Of a stretch of 63,215 nucleotides of DNA, positions 26,474 to 35,265 are shown one piece after another. Source of the DNA: DAISJM01 sp036821485 (GTDB lineage Bacteria > Verrucomicrobiota > Kiritimatiellia > CAIQIC01 > JAGNIJ01); contig DAISJM010000018.1 in the NCBI GenBank assembly GCA_036821485.1, positions 1-63,215 of the forward strand, given 5' to 3'. Each line of letters begins with the position of its first letter. Positions within the stretch are counted from its first letter, which is position 1. The translations under genes and the position numbers were made by a program. The notes beneath the pieces are model-generated. The model saw nothing but the letters and a program-made list of their open reading frames with translations. It was not told where the DNA came from and ran no database searches.

Positions 26474-28730
26474 TCGCGGTTCCCAGCAGGCCCGCGATAG
26501 TCAGGCCATTCACCGCAACGAGCGCGAGGAGTGTCTCGTAGAGTCCGAGCACCGGCAGCAACCACATGGCTGTCAGCAGCGCGCCGAGACACGAGCCGAG
26601 AAGGTCTGCGCCGTAGACTTGGCCGAGATGGCGTTCATCCGACTCCGCGCCCGAAAGCAGGACATGGTTGGCGGCGGGGAATTCGAAGCCGGCCAGCGCA
26701 CCGGCGGCGGCCGCCAGCAACACGAAGACGAACTCGAGTCTCGGTGATGGCTGGATGTGACAATGGGCCAGCCATGCCGCGCCTCCTGCCAGCACGGCGC
26801 AGAACGCGGTCCATGCGATGTGCATGCCAACAAGCATGCGCGGGCTTGTTCGCTCCATCAGGTGTGTGCCCGCCCACGTTCCCATCGCCATGCCCAGCAT
26901 CAGCCCCGAGATCAGCAATGAGATCTTGTAGTAGAGATAGCCGTAGTATGATTGGAAGGCGAAGATCAGGATGATCTCGCATGCCATGAGCGTAAAGCTG
27001 GCCGCGGCCATCGCGTGTGGCACTGTTCCGGCCGGTCCGCGTGCGCGGCGTTTCCACCATGCTGCAGCCCACACGGCCAGCAAGAGGATAAGGCCCGCCC
27101 GTGTATGTCGACCGATGGCATCCAGTCCGCGCGCGGTGGCAGCATGCAGGGCGCTGGTCCACCAGATGAAGTTGTAGAAGCATGCCGCTGGGTGGAGGTC
27201 GCGGTTCATCATTGCCGTCCTGTTGGCGTCGAGCTGTGTCGTCACCTGGGGAATGCGGTCGGTGGTCAGCCGGTACTTCACGTAGGCGTCGGTCAGGAAC
27301 GCGGTCTGAACGTTTCGCCCGTGTAAGCGGGCGAGCAGCGGTGCAGGGTCGCAATCCAGCGCGCGGCCGGGCGATGCGATGAAGGTCAGCGTGTATTCGG
27401 GGAGGAGGCTGATGTGGCCGTACACCGACTGCAAAGTGCGGTACACCGATGCGGCCAGATTCTCCAGCTCGGGCGAGAGGTAGTCGGGCGAGAAATCGAG
27501 CCGGGACGCTACGACCCCGTCATCACACAGGATACCGCGCAACTCCTGGAAGAACTCCTGCGTGTAAAATCTGTTGATCAACGCCGTGCTGGGATTCGGC
27601 AGATTCACGATCACTACGTCGTAGGGCGCCGCTCCTGAGGCCTGTTGCTGCTTTACAAAGAAGCGACCGTCGGCGTGCACGATCTGGACGCGGGGATCAG
27701 CCAGGGCCTCGCGGGCCGGACCAGCGAGATAGGGCTCGACAGTTGCGATCAAATCGGGATCGAGTTCGACATAATCCACGTGCTCGGGCTGGTGCTTCAG
27801 AATCTCCGCCAATGCCCCGCTGAAGCCGCCGCCGAGCAGGAGGATGCGGCGCGGTGCGGGGTGCATGAGAAGCGGGAGATGAATGAAGTACTCGTTCAGC
27901 ATGCGGTCGTCGTCGGACGCAAGGAGCAGGCCGTTCTCGTAGAAGTTGAACTGGTCGAGGATTCGTGTGACAGCGATGTTGCCGTGAATGGAATTGCGCG
28001 ACACCACGACATCCTGTCCGGGAAATCGAAGAGGCACGGTTTTCGCATTCATTCTCGGTGCCGCAAAGAAGACCACGGCGGTCAGCGACGACACCGTGAT
28101 CAGCGCGAGCCGGTACCCGAATCGGCGGTTGTGGGGATGCACGTAAACCATTGCGCCTGCCAGCACGTTGCACCACGCGGCAATCGAGAGCGCGCGGAAC
28201 GCATTGGCGGTGATCAGCCAGTAGCCGAAGAGGGTACCGCCGATGACGAACCCGAGTGTTTCGTAGAAGTATGACGAACCGAGAATGCCGCCGGTCGAGG
28301 ATGTGCGGCCTGCCTCCTTCCACGCGCGCGCGCCGAGAACGAACTGCGCGCCGAGGACGAGGCAGATCGGCGCGAGCGCGAGCAGGGAGCCGAGCAAGGC
28401 AGGCAGCAGGTCCGGCACCTCGCCGGGCGTGGCGCTGGTGAACAACCGGCTGGCGCGAACGAGAAAGAGCTCCGCGGGCAGCAGGGCTGCCGCAAGAACG
28501 TGGCAGATGATGAGTTGTCGCTGGGGTCTGGCCGATTGCGAGAGCCACCGGCTGGCCGCTCCGGCGGCGCAGCCGACCCAGAGCAGCCAGGAGAACAGGG
28601 TCCAGCCGATGAAGAATTCATTCCCGTAGAAGACGATCATCAACTCGCGCAGCAAGACCACCTGCGCGAGGATTGAAGTGATGCCCAGCGTAACAAACGA
28701 AAACGCCATCACGCGCTTCATGATGCGCAT
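26457..28730 (-). CDS. Spermidine synthase-like protein with fused membrane domains
   Basis: 757 aa. N-terminal multi-TM module (about residues 1-230), a central spermidine synthase-like Rossmann methyltransferase fold (about 240-470: 'ILLLGGGFSGALAEILKH', 'VDYVELDPDLI', 'VHADGRFFV', 'YDVVIVNLPNP'), then a second multi-TM module (about 530-757). Polyamine-specific Asp residues are not clearly conserved, so true aminopropyl transfer is doubtful. Such fused proteins are common in PVC and delta-proteobacterial genomes and have no firm function. ATG 28730. It faces the AmrBA fusion tail to tail. Confidence 0.75.
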   Translation of the reverse strand: MRIMKRVMAFSFVTLGITSILAQVVLLRELMIVFYGNEFFIGWTLFSWLLWVGCAAGAASRWLSQSARPQRQLIICHVLAAALLPAELFLVRASRLFTSATPGEVPDLLPALLGSLLALAPICLVLGAQFVLGARAWKEAGRTSSTGGILGSSYFYETLGFVIGGTLFGYWLITANAFRALSIAAWCNVLAGAMVYVHPHNRRFGYRLALITVSSLTAVVFFAAPRMNAKTVPLRFPGQDVVVSRNSIHGNIAVTRILDQFNFYENGLLLASDDDRMLNEYFIHLPLLMHPAPRRILLLGGGFSGALAEILKHQPEHVDYVELDPDLIATVEPYLAGPAREALADPRVQIVHADGRFFVKQQQASGAAPYDVVIVNLPNPSTALINRFYTQEFFQELRGILCDDGVVASRLDFSPDYLSPELENLAASVYRTLQSVYGHISLLPEYTLTFIASPGRALDCDPAPLLARLHGRNVQTAFLTDAYVKYRLTTDRIPQVTTQLDANRTAMMNRDLHPAACFYNFIWWTSALHAATARGLDAIGRHTRAGLILLLAVWAAAWWKRRARGPAGTVPHAMAAASFTLMACEIILIFAFQSYYGYLYYKISLLISGLMLGMAMGTWAGTHLMERTSPRMLVGMHIAWTAFCAVLAGGAAWLAHCHIQPSPRLEFVFVLLAAAAGALAGFEFPAANHVLLSGAESDERHLGQVYGADLLGSCLGALLTAMWLLPVLGLYETLLALVAVNGLTIAGLLGTATTRDR

Positions 28731-28776
28731 TGTACCCGGTTCCCGAGGATTGAGAAGCGGGTTCGCAGCCGCCGCG

Positions 28777-29847
28777 TCAGTACGGCAGCTCGCGCCCCGC
28801 CGCCTGGATGGCGCGAAGGCTGAACGAGTGCTGGATCACCGTCTCGCCACGGTCGCTCCGAATCTCGAGGGTGATGAGCGGATCGGGTTTCTCCCAGTCG
28901 ATGGTGACCAGTCCAAAGTTATCGCCGGTGTAGACCTGGCTGACGCGCCGCGGATTGATCTCGGCCAGCGGGATATCCGGCTTCATGTTCAGGCTGCTGG
29001 ATGTGAGATCGTAGAGCGGGTAGGGGGCGCCGTCGGGCAGCAGTGAGAGTTCGGCGCGGTGACGGTCGCCGCTGAGGAATATCACGCCATCAGCTTCGGT
29101 GTCGCTGATCATGTCGAGCAGGAGTTGCCGCTCGTGGGGAAAGTTCATCCATTTCTCCCAGTGATGATCCTGGGCGACAACCTGGATGCCGGAGACGACG
29201 AGCCGGAGTTGCGCGGGCTTGCGGAGTTGTTCGCGGAACCAGGTCCATTGCGCGGGGCCGAGCAGTGTGGCGTCGCGGTCGGTGGTGGCATCGTACGGGC
29301 CCTCGCCGGGCAGGCGCGGATTCATTGGGTGGAGCGGGCTGCGGAAGCTGCGCGTATCGAGGAGGATGATCTGAACTTGTCGGCCGGGAGGGCCATAGAC
29401 TCGCGCGCCGTAGAGGCCTTCACGGGTCCATCGTGGTGAATCTTCCGGCTCGCCGACGAAATCGAGGAACAGGTTCTGCGATATTTCCCGTTGCGGGTAT
29501 TCGCCGCCCGCGTCGTTGTAGCCGTAGTCGTGATCGTCCCAGATTCCCCACCACGGGCAGGTCTTCACAAACTCGCGGAAACCGGGATTTGAGCGCTGCT
29601 TCTCGTAGGCTTCGGCCTTGTCGGTTGCATTGGTGGTGTCGAGATAGATGGAATCGCCGATCAGCAGAAAGAGATCGGGCTGTGCCTCGGTGATGGCGTC
29701 CCACACGGGCTGTGGGTCATCCTGGTGAAGGCAGGAGCCGAAGGCGACGCGCGTGAGCGTGTTAGTGAACAACGTCTCGGCGGAAACCGGGCCCGCGGCG
29801 GCCATAAGAAATGCCGCAACGATCATGACATGACGCGATCGATTCAT
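28777..29847 (-). CDS. PhoD-type (metallophosphatase) secreted phosphatase
   Basis: 356 aa. Signal peptide, cleavage near 23 (AGPVSA-E). Metal-site motifs: 'RVAFGSCLHQDDP', 'LLIGDSIYLD', 'GIWDDHDYGYND', 'SGIQVVAQDH' and 'FLSGDRHRAELS', as in PhoD/alkaline phosphatase D and calcium-dependent phosphotriesterases. It acts in periplasm or outside; phosphodiester or phosphomonoester substrates are plausible. ATG 29847 is chosen over an upstream start at 29994, because that would translate the palindromes at 29859-29908. Confidence 0.88.
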   Translation of the reverse strand: MNRSRHVMIVAAFLMAAAGPVSAETLFTNTLTRVAFGSCLHQDDPQPVWDAITEAQPDLFLLIGDSIYLDTTNATDKAEAYEKQRSNPGFREFVKTCPWWGIWDDHDYGYNDAGGEYPQREISQNLFLDFVGEPEDSPRWTREGLYGARVYGPPGRQVQIILLDTRSFRSPLHPMNPRLPGEGPYDATTDRDATLLGPAQWTWFREQLRKPAQLRLVVSGIQVVAQDHHWEKWMNFPHERQLLLDMISDTEADGVIFLSGDRHRAELSLLPDGAPYPLYDLTSSSLNMKPDIPLAEINPRRVSQVYTGDNFGLVTIDWEKPDPLITLEIRSDRGETVIQHSFSLRAIQAAGRELPY

Positions 29848-29858
29848 GCGGGGCTGAT

Positions 29859-29908
29859 TTTTCCAAGCCTTGGAAAAAATAGCGACAGATTTTCCAAGCA
29901 TTGGAAAA
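29859..29908. repeat. Palindromic repeat pair, locus 3
   Basis: TTTTCCAA-GCC-TTGGAAAA at 29859-29877 and TTTTCCAA-GCA-TTGGAAAA at 29890-29908, start to start 31 bp. It fills almost all of the 70-bp gap between the phosphatase start (29847) and the end of the next minus-strand gene (29918). Confidence 0.93.
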
Positions 29909-29917
29909 CCGGCCATT

Positions 29918-31465
29918 TTATGGCGCCTGCACGCGCACCCTGTAGTACAAGCGGGGGGCTGTGCCGGTGATGGTGAGCGACATCGGGCCGCCATGGCCCG
30001 TCACGGTGTCTCCGGCGGGCGTCCATATGATAGGGGTGGCCAGATTCGTTGTGCCGTCGAGGCGGTACGTTCGGGCGGCCGAGGAATTGAAAAGGACCGA
30101 GGTTGCCGAACCCGATGCCACGGCGACTCTGAAGACCGACGTGGCGTTCATGGGGTTTGTGTCGGCCACGTATTCCCGGTAGTTATTCATGCCGTCTTCG
30201 TCCACGTCGTCGCCTGCCGCGCAATCCAGGGAACTGCCGAAGTGCTCCGCTTCCCACGCATCTGCCATGCCGTCGCCGTCTACATCCTGATTTCCAAATG
30301 CATGCAGGTCTACATCGGGATCAAAGGACCGTGCGCCGTTCGCGTCCAGACGGTTGGCGCGAATGTTGATCCAACCGCCGCCGGGCGTGCTCTGGTCCCA
30401 CACCACCATGATGCCGCCCGATGGATGAGTGACCGTGCTGCTGTGCTGCTGTTCGGACAAGTCGATGATATTTGCATTCATGTTGGATGGCCACGCCCAA
30501 TTGCCGGTCGCGTCGATCCTGTTCGCGTAGACTTCGTAGTCGTAGCCGTAGTTGCTGCGTTTGTCTTCCCATGTGACGTAGGTGTTGCCCGAGGCATCTG
30601 CTGCGACACCGGTATGGAGAGGCAGGGAGGCATTGCTCGAAACCACGGTACTTCCTCCCAGCGGATTGCCGTTGGGGTCATACCTTTTCATATAGACGAT
30701 ATTGCCGGACTTGCCCGATACGACAACATTGTTGGATGCGTCGGTCGTGACGCTGGCTTCACTTAAGCCCACGTCCACGTTATTCCAAACCGTGGTTCCG
30801 CCTGTGTTCAGCCGTTGCAGCCATGTGCTGACGGTGCTGACGTCGATCCGGTAGGCGTTGATCGTATAGATCGCGTTGTCCGCGGAGATGGCCATGCGCT
30901 GGTCCCACTGGTTGGAGCCCTCCCCGCTGGAGACGTCATTGGTCCACACTTTGGTCCCGTTCGAATTCACCTTGGCGAGGAAACTGGCTCGTCCGTATGG
31001 GCCATAGCGTTGATAGTGGATGTAGATGAAACCGTTGCTGTCTACAGCCATATCGTGCCCGATGGTTTCCGAAGGCTGCGAATTCACGAGCACTTCCGTT
31101 GGCCATGCGGGGATGCCGTTGGTGTCCAACTTCATCATCCGCAGTTCCTCGAACCCCCGTCCCCAGACCACGTAGAGGTTGCTGCCCGAGATGGCGATTT
31201 GCGGTTCGGGCTCCCATCCCGTGGGATAGGTAATGCTGAGCGTGTTGACCTGCGTTGAGTTGGTCCATTGGATGGTGCCCGCTGCGCTGATCTTCTGAAG
31301 CTGAATATTCTTGTCGGTCAGGTTAAACCAGGTGACGTAGAAGAAGCCGTCAGCAGCCCGGGTGATGTCGGGATTCCAGTGATGCTTCGTTTCGGCGTCG
31401 GCGCTGAGCACAATCAAGCTGCCCAGTACGACGGCCATCCACGCACGGCTTGATACAGGAACCAT
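29918..31465 (-). CDS. Secreted beta-propeller-like protein with calcium-binding tail
   Basis: 515 aa. Signal peptide with cleavage near 24 (LSADA-E). The body consists of recurring 'xxVxxxNVVVSG / GNTYVTWEDKR / AISGSNLYVVWG' strands typical of SBBP- or NHL-like propellers that report observed values. Near residues 398-445 come two calcium-type loops: 'DVDGDGMADAWE' and 'DDVDEDGMNNYREY', the dockerin/thrombospondin-3-like tail common on Verrucomicrobiota/Kiritimatiellota secreted proteins. A short beta-domain follows. ATG 31465. Palindrome locus 4 lies upstream. Confidence 0.68.
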   Translation of the reverse strand: MVPVSSRAWMAVVLGSLIVLSADAETKHHWNPDITRAADGFFYVTWFNLTDKNIQLQKISAAGTIQWTNSTQVNTLSITYPTGWEPEPQIAISGSNLYVVWGRGFEELRMMKLDTNGIPAWPTEVLVNSQPSETIGHDMAVDSNGFIYIHYQRYGPYGRASFLAKVNSNGTKVWTNDVSSGEGSNQWDQRMAISADNAIYTINAYRIDVSTVSTWLQRLNTGGTTVWNNVDVGLSEASVTTDASNNVVVSGKSGNIVYMKRYDPNGNPLGGSTVVSSNASLPLHTGVAADASGNTYVTWEDKRSNYGYDYEVYANRIDATGNWAWPSNMNANIIDLSEQQHSSTVTHPSGGIMVVWDQSTPGGGWINIRANRLDANGARSFDPDVDLHAFGNQDVDGDGMADAWEAEHFGSSLDCAAGDDVDEDGMNNYREYVADTNPMNATSVFRVAVASGSATSVLFNSSAARTYRLDGTTNLATPIIWTPAGDTVTGHGGPMSLTITGTAPRLYYRVRVQAP

Positions 31466-31524
31466 TACAACCCCCGAGTCTCGGCACTGATAATAGACGG
31501 TGAGTTCGAGCTATGCAGCGACAA

Positions 31525-31605
31525 TTTTCCAATCCTTGGAAAAATGGGAGGCTGATTTTCCAAGGCTTGGAAGAAAATGCAGCAGTTTGTCCAAACGTTG
31601 GAAAA
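31525..31605. repeat. Palindromic repeat triplet, locus 4
   Basis: Three units: TTTTCCAA-TCC-TTGGAAAA at 31525-31543, TTTTCCAA-GGC-TTGGAAGA starting at 31556, and the weaker TTGTCCAA-ACG-TTGGAAAA at 31587-31605. Steps are 31 and 31 bp, so the third, more degenerate copy keeps phase. It lies about 60 bp upstream of the secreted protein start at 31465. Confidence 0.92.
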
Positions 31606-31662
31606 CGAGAGATAGAGGGGGAGGGAGGGGGGGGCACTACCGTGCCGCGTGGTGATGGGACT

Positions 31663-31694
31663 ACCACCTTATGCGCATATGCGCATAAGGTGGT
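31663..31694. terminator. 32-bp perfect palindrome after the repeat-protein gene
   Basis: ACCACCTTATGCGCAT followed by its exact reverse complement ATGCGCATAAGGTGGT. It begins exactly where the extended reading frame of the 31946-34918 protein would stop (TGA at 31696-31694). A hairpin immediately after a stop suggests a terminator or mRNA 3' stabiliser; there is no clear T-tract, and a protein-binding operator is possible. Confidence 0.55.
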
Positions 31695-31945
31695 CATGCG
31701 AACCGGGTTGCGGAGCCGTGTTGAGGGCCGGTGCGGGTTAGTGTGAAGGCGCTGTAGCGGCCAGCGGTAAAGGTCCCGGCAATCGTGGAGCTGCCTTGCG
31801 GGCTGGTGCGGGTTAGTGTGAAGGCGCTGTAGCGGCCAGCGGTAAAGGTCCCGGCAATCGTGGAGCTGCCTTGCGGGCTGGTGCGGGTTAGTGTGAAGGC
31901 GCTGTAGCGGCCAGCGGTAAAGGTCCCGGTGATCGTGGAGCCGTC
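31694..31945 (-). pseudogene. In-frame continuation of the repeat protein beyond its stop codon (25-aa tandem repeats)
   Basis: Downstream of the TAA at 31948-31946, the same frame stays open for 83 codons to TGA at 31696-31694 and encodes three copies of a 25-aa unit (STIAGTFTAGRYSAFTLTRT-like). The unit is also the last beta-strand pair of the annotated protein. The TAA stands where later copies have CAA (Pro-Gln-Gly versus Pro-stop-Asp). This looks like a single C-to-T nonsense change that cut off the last repeats, or a natural boundary after recent repeat expansion. Confidence 0.65.
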
Positions 31946-31955
31946 TTATGGCCCG
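31731..31955. repeat. Three 75-bp direct tandem repeats (a fourth, diverged copy continues into the CDS)
   Basis: Copies begin at 31731, 31806 and 31881, each starting GTGCGGGTTAGTGTGAAGGC. The first two are identical over 75 bp; the third differs mainly in its last third. A fourth copy at 31956-32030 is diverged and lies inside the coding region. The period is 25 codons, in phase with the minus-strand frame. The near identity points to recent slippage or unequal exchange. Confidence 0.92.
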
Positions 31956-34918
31956 GTGCGGGTCAGCGTGAAGGTGCCGGATCGGCCGTCAGAAAAGTAG
32001 CCCGTGATGGTAGCGCCGGATCGTGTTCCTGCGAGGCCATAGCCCAGCGACTGGCCTGAGCAGGGTCCGCTATCCACACTCCCGGACGTGGAGATGTTGA
32101 TCGTATCCGCAGAGGTCCATGCGCTTGCCGATCCGGATACGCCGCCGTAGCCCGTGATGTCGCAGGTCGAGGTATTTCGGCACTGCACCGAGCTGAATTG
32201 GGCCGAACCCGAGGCCTGTCCTTGCGACCAGGTTATCGTCAACGTCAGGGTGCCGCTCGACGAGTAGGAACAGTTTCCGGCCGATGACGAGTAGCTGTAA
32301 GGGCCCACCCATGTTCCGCTCCATGGGTCAATGGGGGGTGGGGGATCTTCGGGATCGATGACGATGGTGACCTGCTGATCGATGGCGGTGCCGCACAGCC
32401 CTTTCATGGTGATGGTGAACCTGTAGGTGCCGGCGACCTTCGGTGTGCCGCTGAGTACCCCATTGGGGGCGAGGATCAGTCCCAGCGGCGGGAAGGCGCT
32501 GCCGGTGGCCTTCATGAATGTGTAGGGCGGCTGACCTCCCGTGCCGATGAATTTGTAGGTGTAGGGTTGCTTCACCTTGCCGTTGTGGGGCACAGGATTA
32601 ATGAGCAGCATGCCTTGTGCGCCACCCGGCCCCATGTAGGAATTGCCCCAGTTTTGGCCGGAGACGATGGGGTCGGTTGATAAGGGTGGGCGGATGTACC
32701 AGTTGCCCGTTGCCGTGTGATAGACGGCAAGGTCGTACGTGCCATCACCATTGAAATCGCCCGGCACCGGAATGGCGCCGTTGAATCCCCAATTCTGGCC
32801 GGCGAGGATCGGCTGAGTTGACGCAAGCGGACGAATGTACCATGTGCCCGCCGCCGTGTTGTAGACGGCGAGGTCGCAGATGCCATCGCCGTTGAAATCG
32901 CCGGGGACAGAAATCGCGCCGTTGAATCCCCAGTTCTGTACGTAGGTAACCATCGGCGACACGCCCATCAGCAGAATGAACCAGTTGCCTGAGCGCGCGT
33001 CATAGACTGCAAGATCCCAGATGCCGTCACCGTTGTAATCGCCCGAGACGGGAATGGCGCCCTGGTAACCCCAATTCAATCCGGCCGCAATGGGCTGCGT
33101 TGCGCCGATGGAACGGATGTACCAGTTGCCGGTGGCCAATTGGTAGACGGCGAGATCCCAGACGCCGTCGCCGTTGAAGTCGCCCGACACCGGCACGGCT
33201 CCGTCGAAGCCCCAGTTGTAGCCGGAGACGATGGACTGCGAGGCGCCAATTGCGCGGGCGTACCAGTTGCCCGAAGCCAGGCTGTAGACGGCGAGATCCC
33301 AAACGCCATCGCCGTCGTAATCGCCGGGCACCGGAATAGCTCCGCTGAATCCAAATTTCTGGCCGGAGAGAATCGCTGTTCCGGCACCCGGGGGGTGGAT
33401 GTACCACTTGCCCGTACCCCATTCATAGACCGCCAGATCGCTGATGCGGTCTCCATTGTAATCACCGAAGGGCTGCACGGGCTGGCGTCTGAACGTCACG
33501 CGCACGGAGTGGCTGCCACCGGAACTCACGACCCAGGTGAAGGATGTCCCCCCGTCCTGCACCCGTGTCAAATCCACATACCAGCCGTTGACCGAACACC
33601 GGGCTGCGGGGATGCCGGTGAAGGTACACGATTGTCCTTCCTCGGCGAGTTGTCCGCCCGACGGGCTAATGGTGCCTCCTTGCCCCGCTGAAGCCGTGAT
33701 GGTGGCCGAGTTTGCTGCGCGAAAAGTGACCTGTACCGTATGATCGGTCTGGATGTTGCTCAGGGCATAGGTTGATCCGCCATTTTGAGTCACGTTACCA
33801 TCAAGGTACCAGCGGTCCACAAGGTAGTGGAGGTCGGGCGTGGCGGTGAAGACCTTATTTGTTCCAGCTGACAGGGTTAGTATGCCTTCCGGACTGATCT
33901 GTCCATTTGCGCCATGGCCGGACTGCACCGTGAAATACAGAGGCCAGGATTCCGAGACGTTATCGCAGGTGTAGATCAACTCGCCAATTGTCGTCGCAAC
34001 CAGTTTCTTCCCGTCCGTTGACGACGCTACCGATGTCCAACTACGGTTATCAGCGCTGGCGGTCCACGTGGCGCCCGTGTCGCCGGACGTGTACACGCGG
34101 TCTAGCTGTGCTGCGGCCACGAGTTTGCTCCCATCTGCCGACGAGGCCACCGATATCCAATATGCGCTGATGCCGCGCGCAGTCCAGTTTGTCCCGGCGT
34201 TGGTTGATGTGAATATCTGACCCGGATAAACCACGGCGACCAGTTTGTTCCCATCTGCCGATGAAGCCACCGATCGCCATTGTCGACTACTCTCGCGCGC
34301 GGTCCAATTTGTTCCGGAATCGGTTGATGTATAGATTTGACCGCCCATGGCCACGGCGACCAACTTATTCCCATCCGCCGATGAGGCCATGTATTTCCAT
34401 TCGCGATCCTGCTCGCGCGCAACCCAGTTTACCCCGCCGTCACCCGATGTGTAGATCGATCCGTACCATACGCCCGCGACCAACTTGCTCCCGTCTGCCG
34501 AAGAGGCAATCGACGTCCAACTTCGGGTGGTTGCACGTGGTGTCCAGTTGGTGCCGGAGTTGGTCGACGTGTATATCTGACCGTCGTACACCACGGCCGC
34601 TAGCCTGGTCCCATCCGCCGACGAAGCGACGGACATCCATTCTCTGTTGCTTTCGCGCGCCGTCCAGTTGGTGCCGGCATTCGAGGAGGTGAAGAGTTGG
34701 CCGCTATTATTCTCCCCGGCCACGAGTTTATTACCATCTGCCGAGGAGGCTACGGATTGCCAGCTGTGGTTGTCGCCTCGTGGAGTCCAAACCAGAGCTG
34801 CCGTGCCCGTCAGCGGCAGCGAGCAGAGAACCAGCGAGGCGAGCAGCAGCGGAAAGAGAAAGACTCTCCGCTGAATGCGGAGAGAAAACGCAGGACTGAC
34901 CCCAACAACAGCCCTCAT
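31946..34918 (-). CDS. Large secreted multi-repeat protein (BNR/sialidase-like, InlB-like, FG-GAP and Ig-like domains)
   Basis: 990 aa. After an N-terminal signal (hydrophobic core about 19-38) come seven repeats of about 44 aa with 'SVASSADGNKLVA...IYTSTNSGTNWTA', resembling BNR/YCF48 propeller repeats (about 45-330). Two divergent InlB-B-like domains follow ('YLVDRWYLDG', 'CSVNGWYVDL'; about 340-490). Six repeats of about 52 aa are centred on 'GDFNGDGxxDLAVY' (FG-GAP/VCBS calcium sites). A He_PIG-type Ig domain precedes a Ser/Thr-rich beta-sandwich. It is probably a surface or secreted adhesin-like protein. ATG 34918 lacks a strong ribosome site. Confidence 0.7.
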   Translation of the reverse strand: MRAVVGVSPAFSLRIQRRVFLFPLLLASLVLCSLPLTGTAALVWTPRGDNHSWQSVASSADGNKLVAGENNSGQLFTSSNAGTNWTARESNREWMSVASSADGTRLAAVVYDGQIYTSTNSGTNWTPRATTRSWTSIASSADGSKLVAGVWYGSIYTSGDGGVNWVAREQDREWKYMASSADGNKLVAVAMGGQIYTSTDSGTNWTARESSRQWRSVASSADGNKLVAVVYPGQIFTSTNAGTNWTARGISAYWISVASSADGSKLVAAAQLDRVYTSGDTGATWTASADNRSWTSVASSTDGKKLVATTIGELIYTCDNVSESWPLYFTVQSGHGANGQISPEGILTLSAGTNKVFTATPDLHYLVDRWYLDGNVTQNGGSTYALSNIQTDHTVQVTFRAANSATITASAGQGGTISPSGGQLAEEGQSCTFTGIPAARCSVNGWYVDLTRVQDGGTSFTWVVSSGGSHSVRVTFRRQPVQPFGDYNGDRISDLAVYEWGTGKWYIHPPGAGTAILSGQKFGFSGAIPVPGDYDGDGVWDLAVYSLASGNWYARAIGASQSIVSGYNWGFDGAVPVSGDFNGDGVWDLAVYQLATGNWYIRSIGATQPIAAGLNWGYQGAIPVSGDYNGDGIWDLAVYDARSGNWFILLMGVSPMVTYVQNWGFNGAISVPGDFNGDGICDLAVYNTAAGTWYIRPLASTQPILAGQNWGFNGAIPVPGDFNGDGTYDLAVYHTATGNWYIRPPLSTDPIVSGQNWGNSYMGPGGAQGMLLINPVPHNGKVKQPYTYKFIGTGGQPPYTFMKATGSAFPPLGLILAPNGVLSGTPKVAGTYRFTITMKGLCGTAIDQQVTIVIDPEDPPPPIDPWSGTWVGPYSYSSSAGNCSYSSSGTLTLTITWSQGQASGSAQFSSVQCRNTSTCDITGYGGVSGSASAWTSADTINISTSGSVDSGPCSGQSLGYGLAGTRSGATITGYFSDGRSGTFTLTRTGP

Positions 34919-35029
34919 GCCAGCAATTGTGTGCCGGGCCTATTGGGCAGGCAAGACGAAAAGCGATGACCCCACTTTCCGGTGGCAACGACACGTGTAT
35001 GGTGGGTATCATAAAGGCCAATTCATGTC

Positions 35030-35074
35030 ATGCCCGGGTGGCGAAATGGCAGACGCAAGGGACTTAAAATCCCT
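35030..35074 (+). repeat. attL (45-bp copy with truncated tRNA-Leu 5' half)
   Basis: Contains the first 43 bases of the tRNA-Leu gene (35032-35074), reading through the anticodon stem-loop (AGGGA-CTTAAAA-TCCCT) and then diverging. It cannot form a tRNA. Identity with 43774-43818 ends at 35074/43818. Confidence 0.93.
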
Positions 35075-35110
35075 CTTATGAGATCATTTTATTAGCGTTT
35101 GTTGTTGACT

Positions 35111-35160
35111 GTATCCTTTTTGTATCCTTTACTCGCATTAGGAATGAGCGAAAGGATACA
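35111..35160. repeat. Putative integrase arm-type sites, left end
   Basis: GTATCCTTTT (35111-35120) and TGTATCCTTT (35121-35130) are direct repeats, and AAAGGATACA (35151-35160) is the inverse copy. Sequences of the same kind, with GTATCCC, recur at 43593-43664 near attR. Repeats flanking both att cores are typical arm sites for tyrosine integrases; binding is inferred. Confidence 0.68.
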
Positions 35161-35215
35161 GATGAACGAAGTTAGAAGCACCCCCTCTCAGGGGCCGAAT
35201 GCGGGCTTTCCTCTG

Positions 35216-35249
35216 TACGCCTTCGACATTCTCGACAAACCGACAAACC
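35216..35249. repeat. Left copy of a 34-bp inverted terminal-region repeat with TTGTCGA units
   Basis: TACGCCTTCGACATT then CTCGACAAACCGACAAACC. Its reverse complement matches 43270-43303 at 29 of 34 positions. Three TTGTCGa/g units are visible in each copy. It lies between the arm sites and the integrase start, so it is a candidate site for the AlpA-like or Xre protein. Confidence 0.72.
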
Positions 35250-35265
35250 ACCAAGGGGGTACACC

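Noticed and set aside
31731..31955. Possible CRISPR array
   Set aside because: The 75-bp units are contiguous with no spacers, are in coding phase, and no cas genes are near.
35032..35074. Second functional tRNA-Leu
   Set aside because: Only the first 43 bases are present; acceptor 3' strand, variable arm and T-arm are missing. It is attL.
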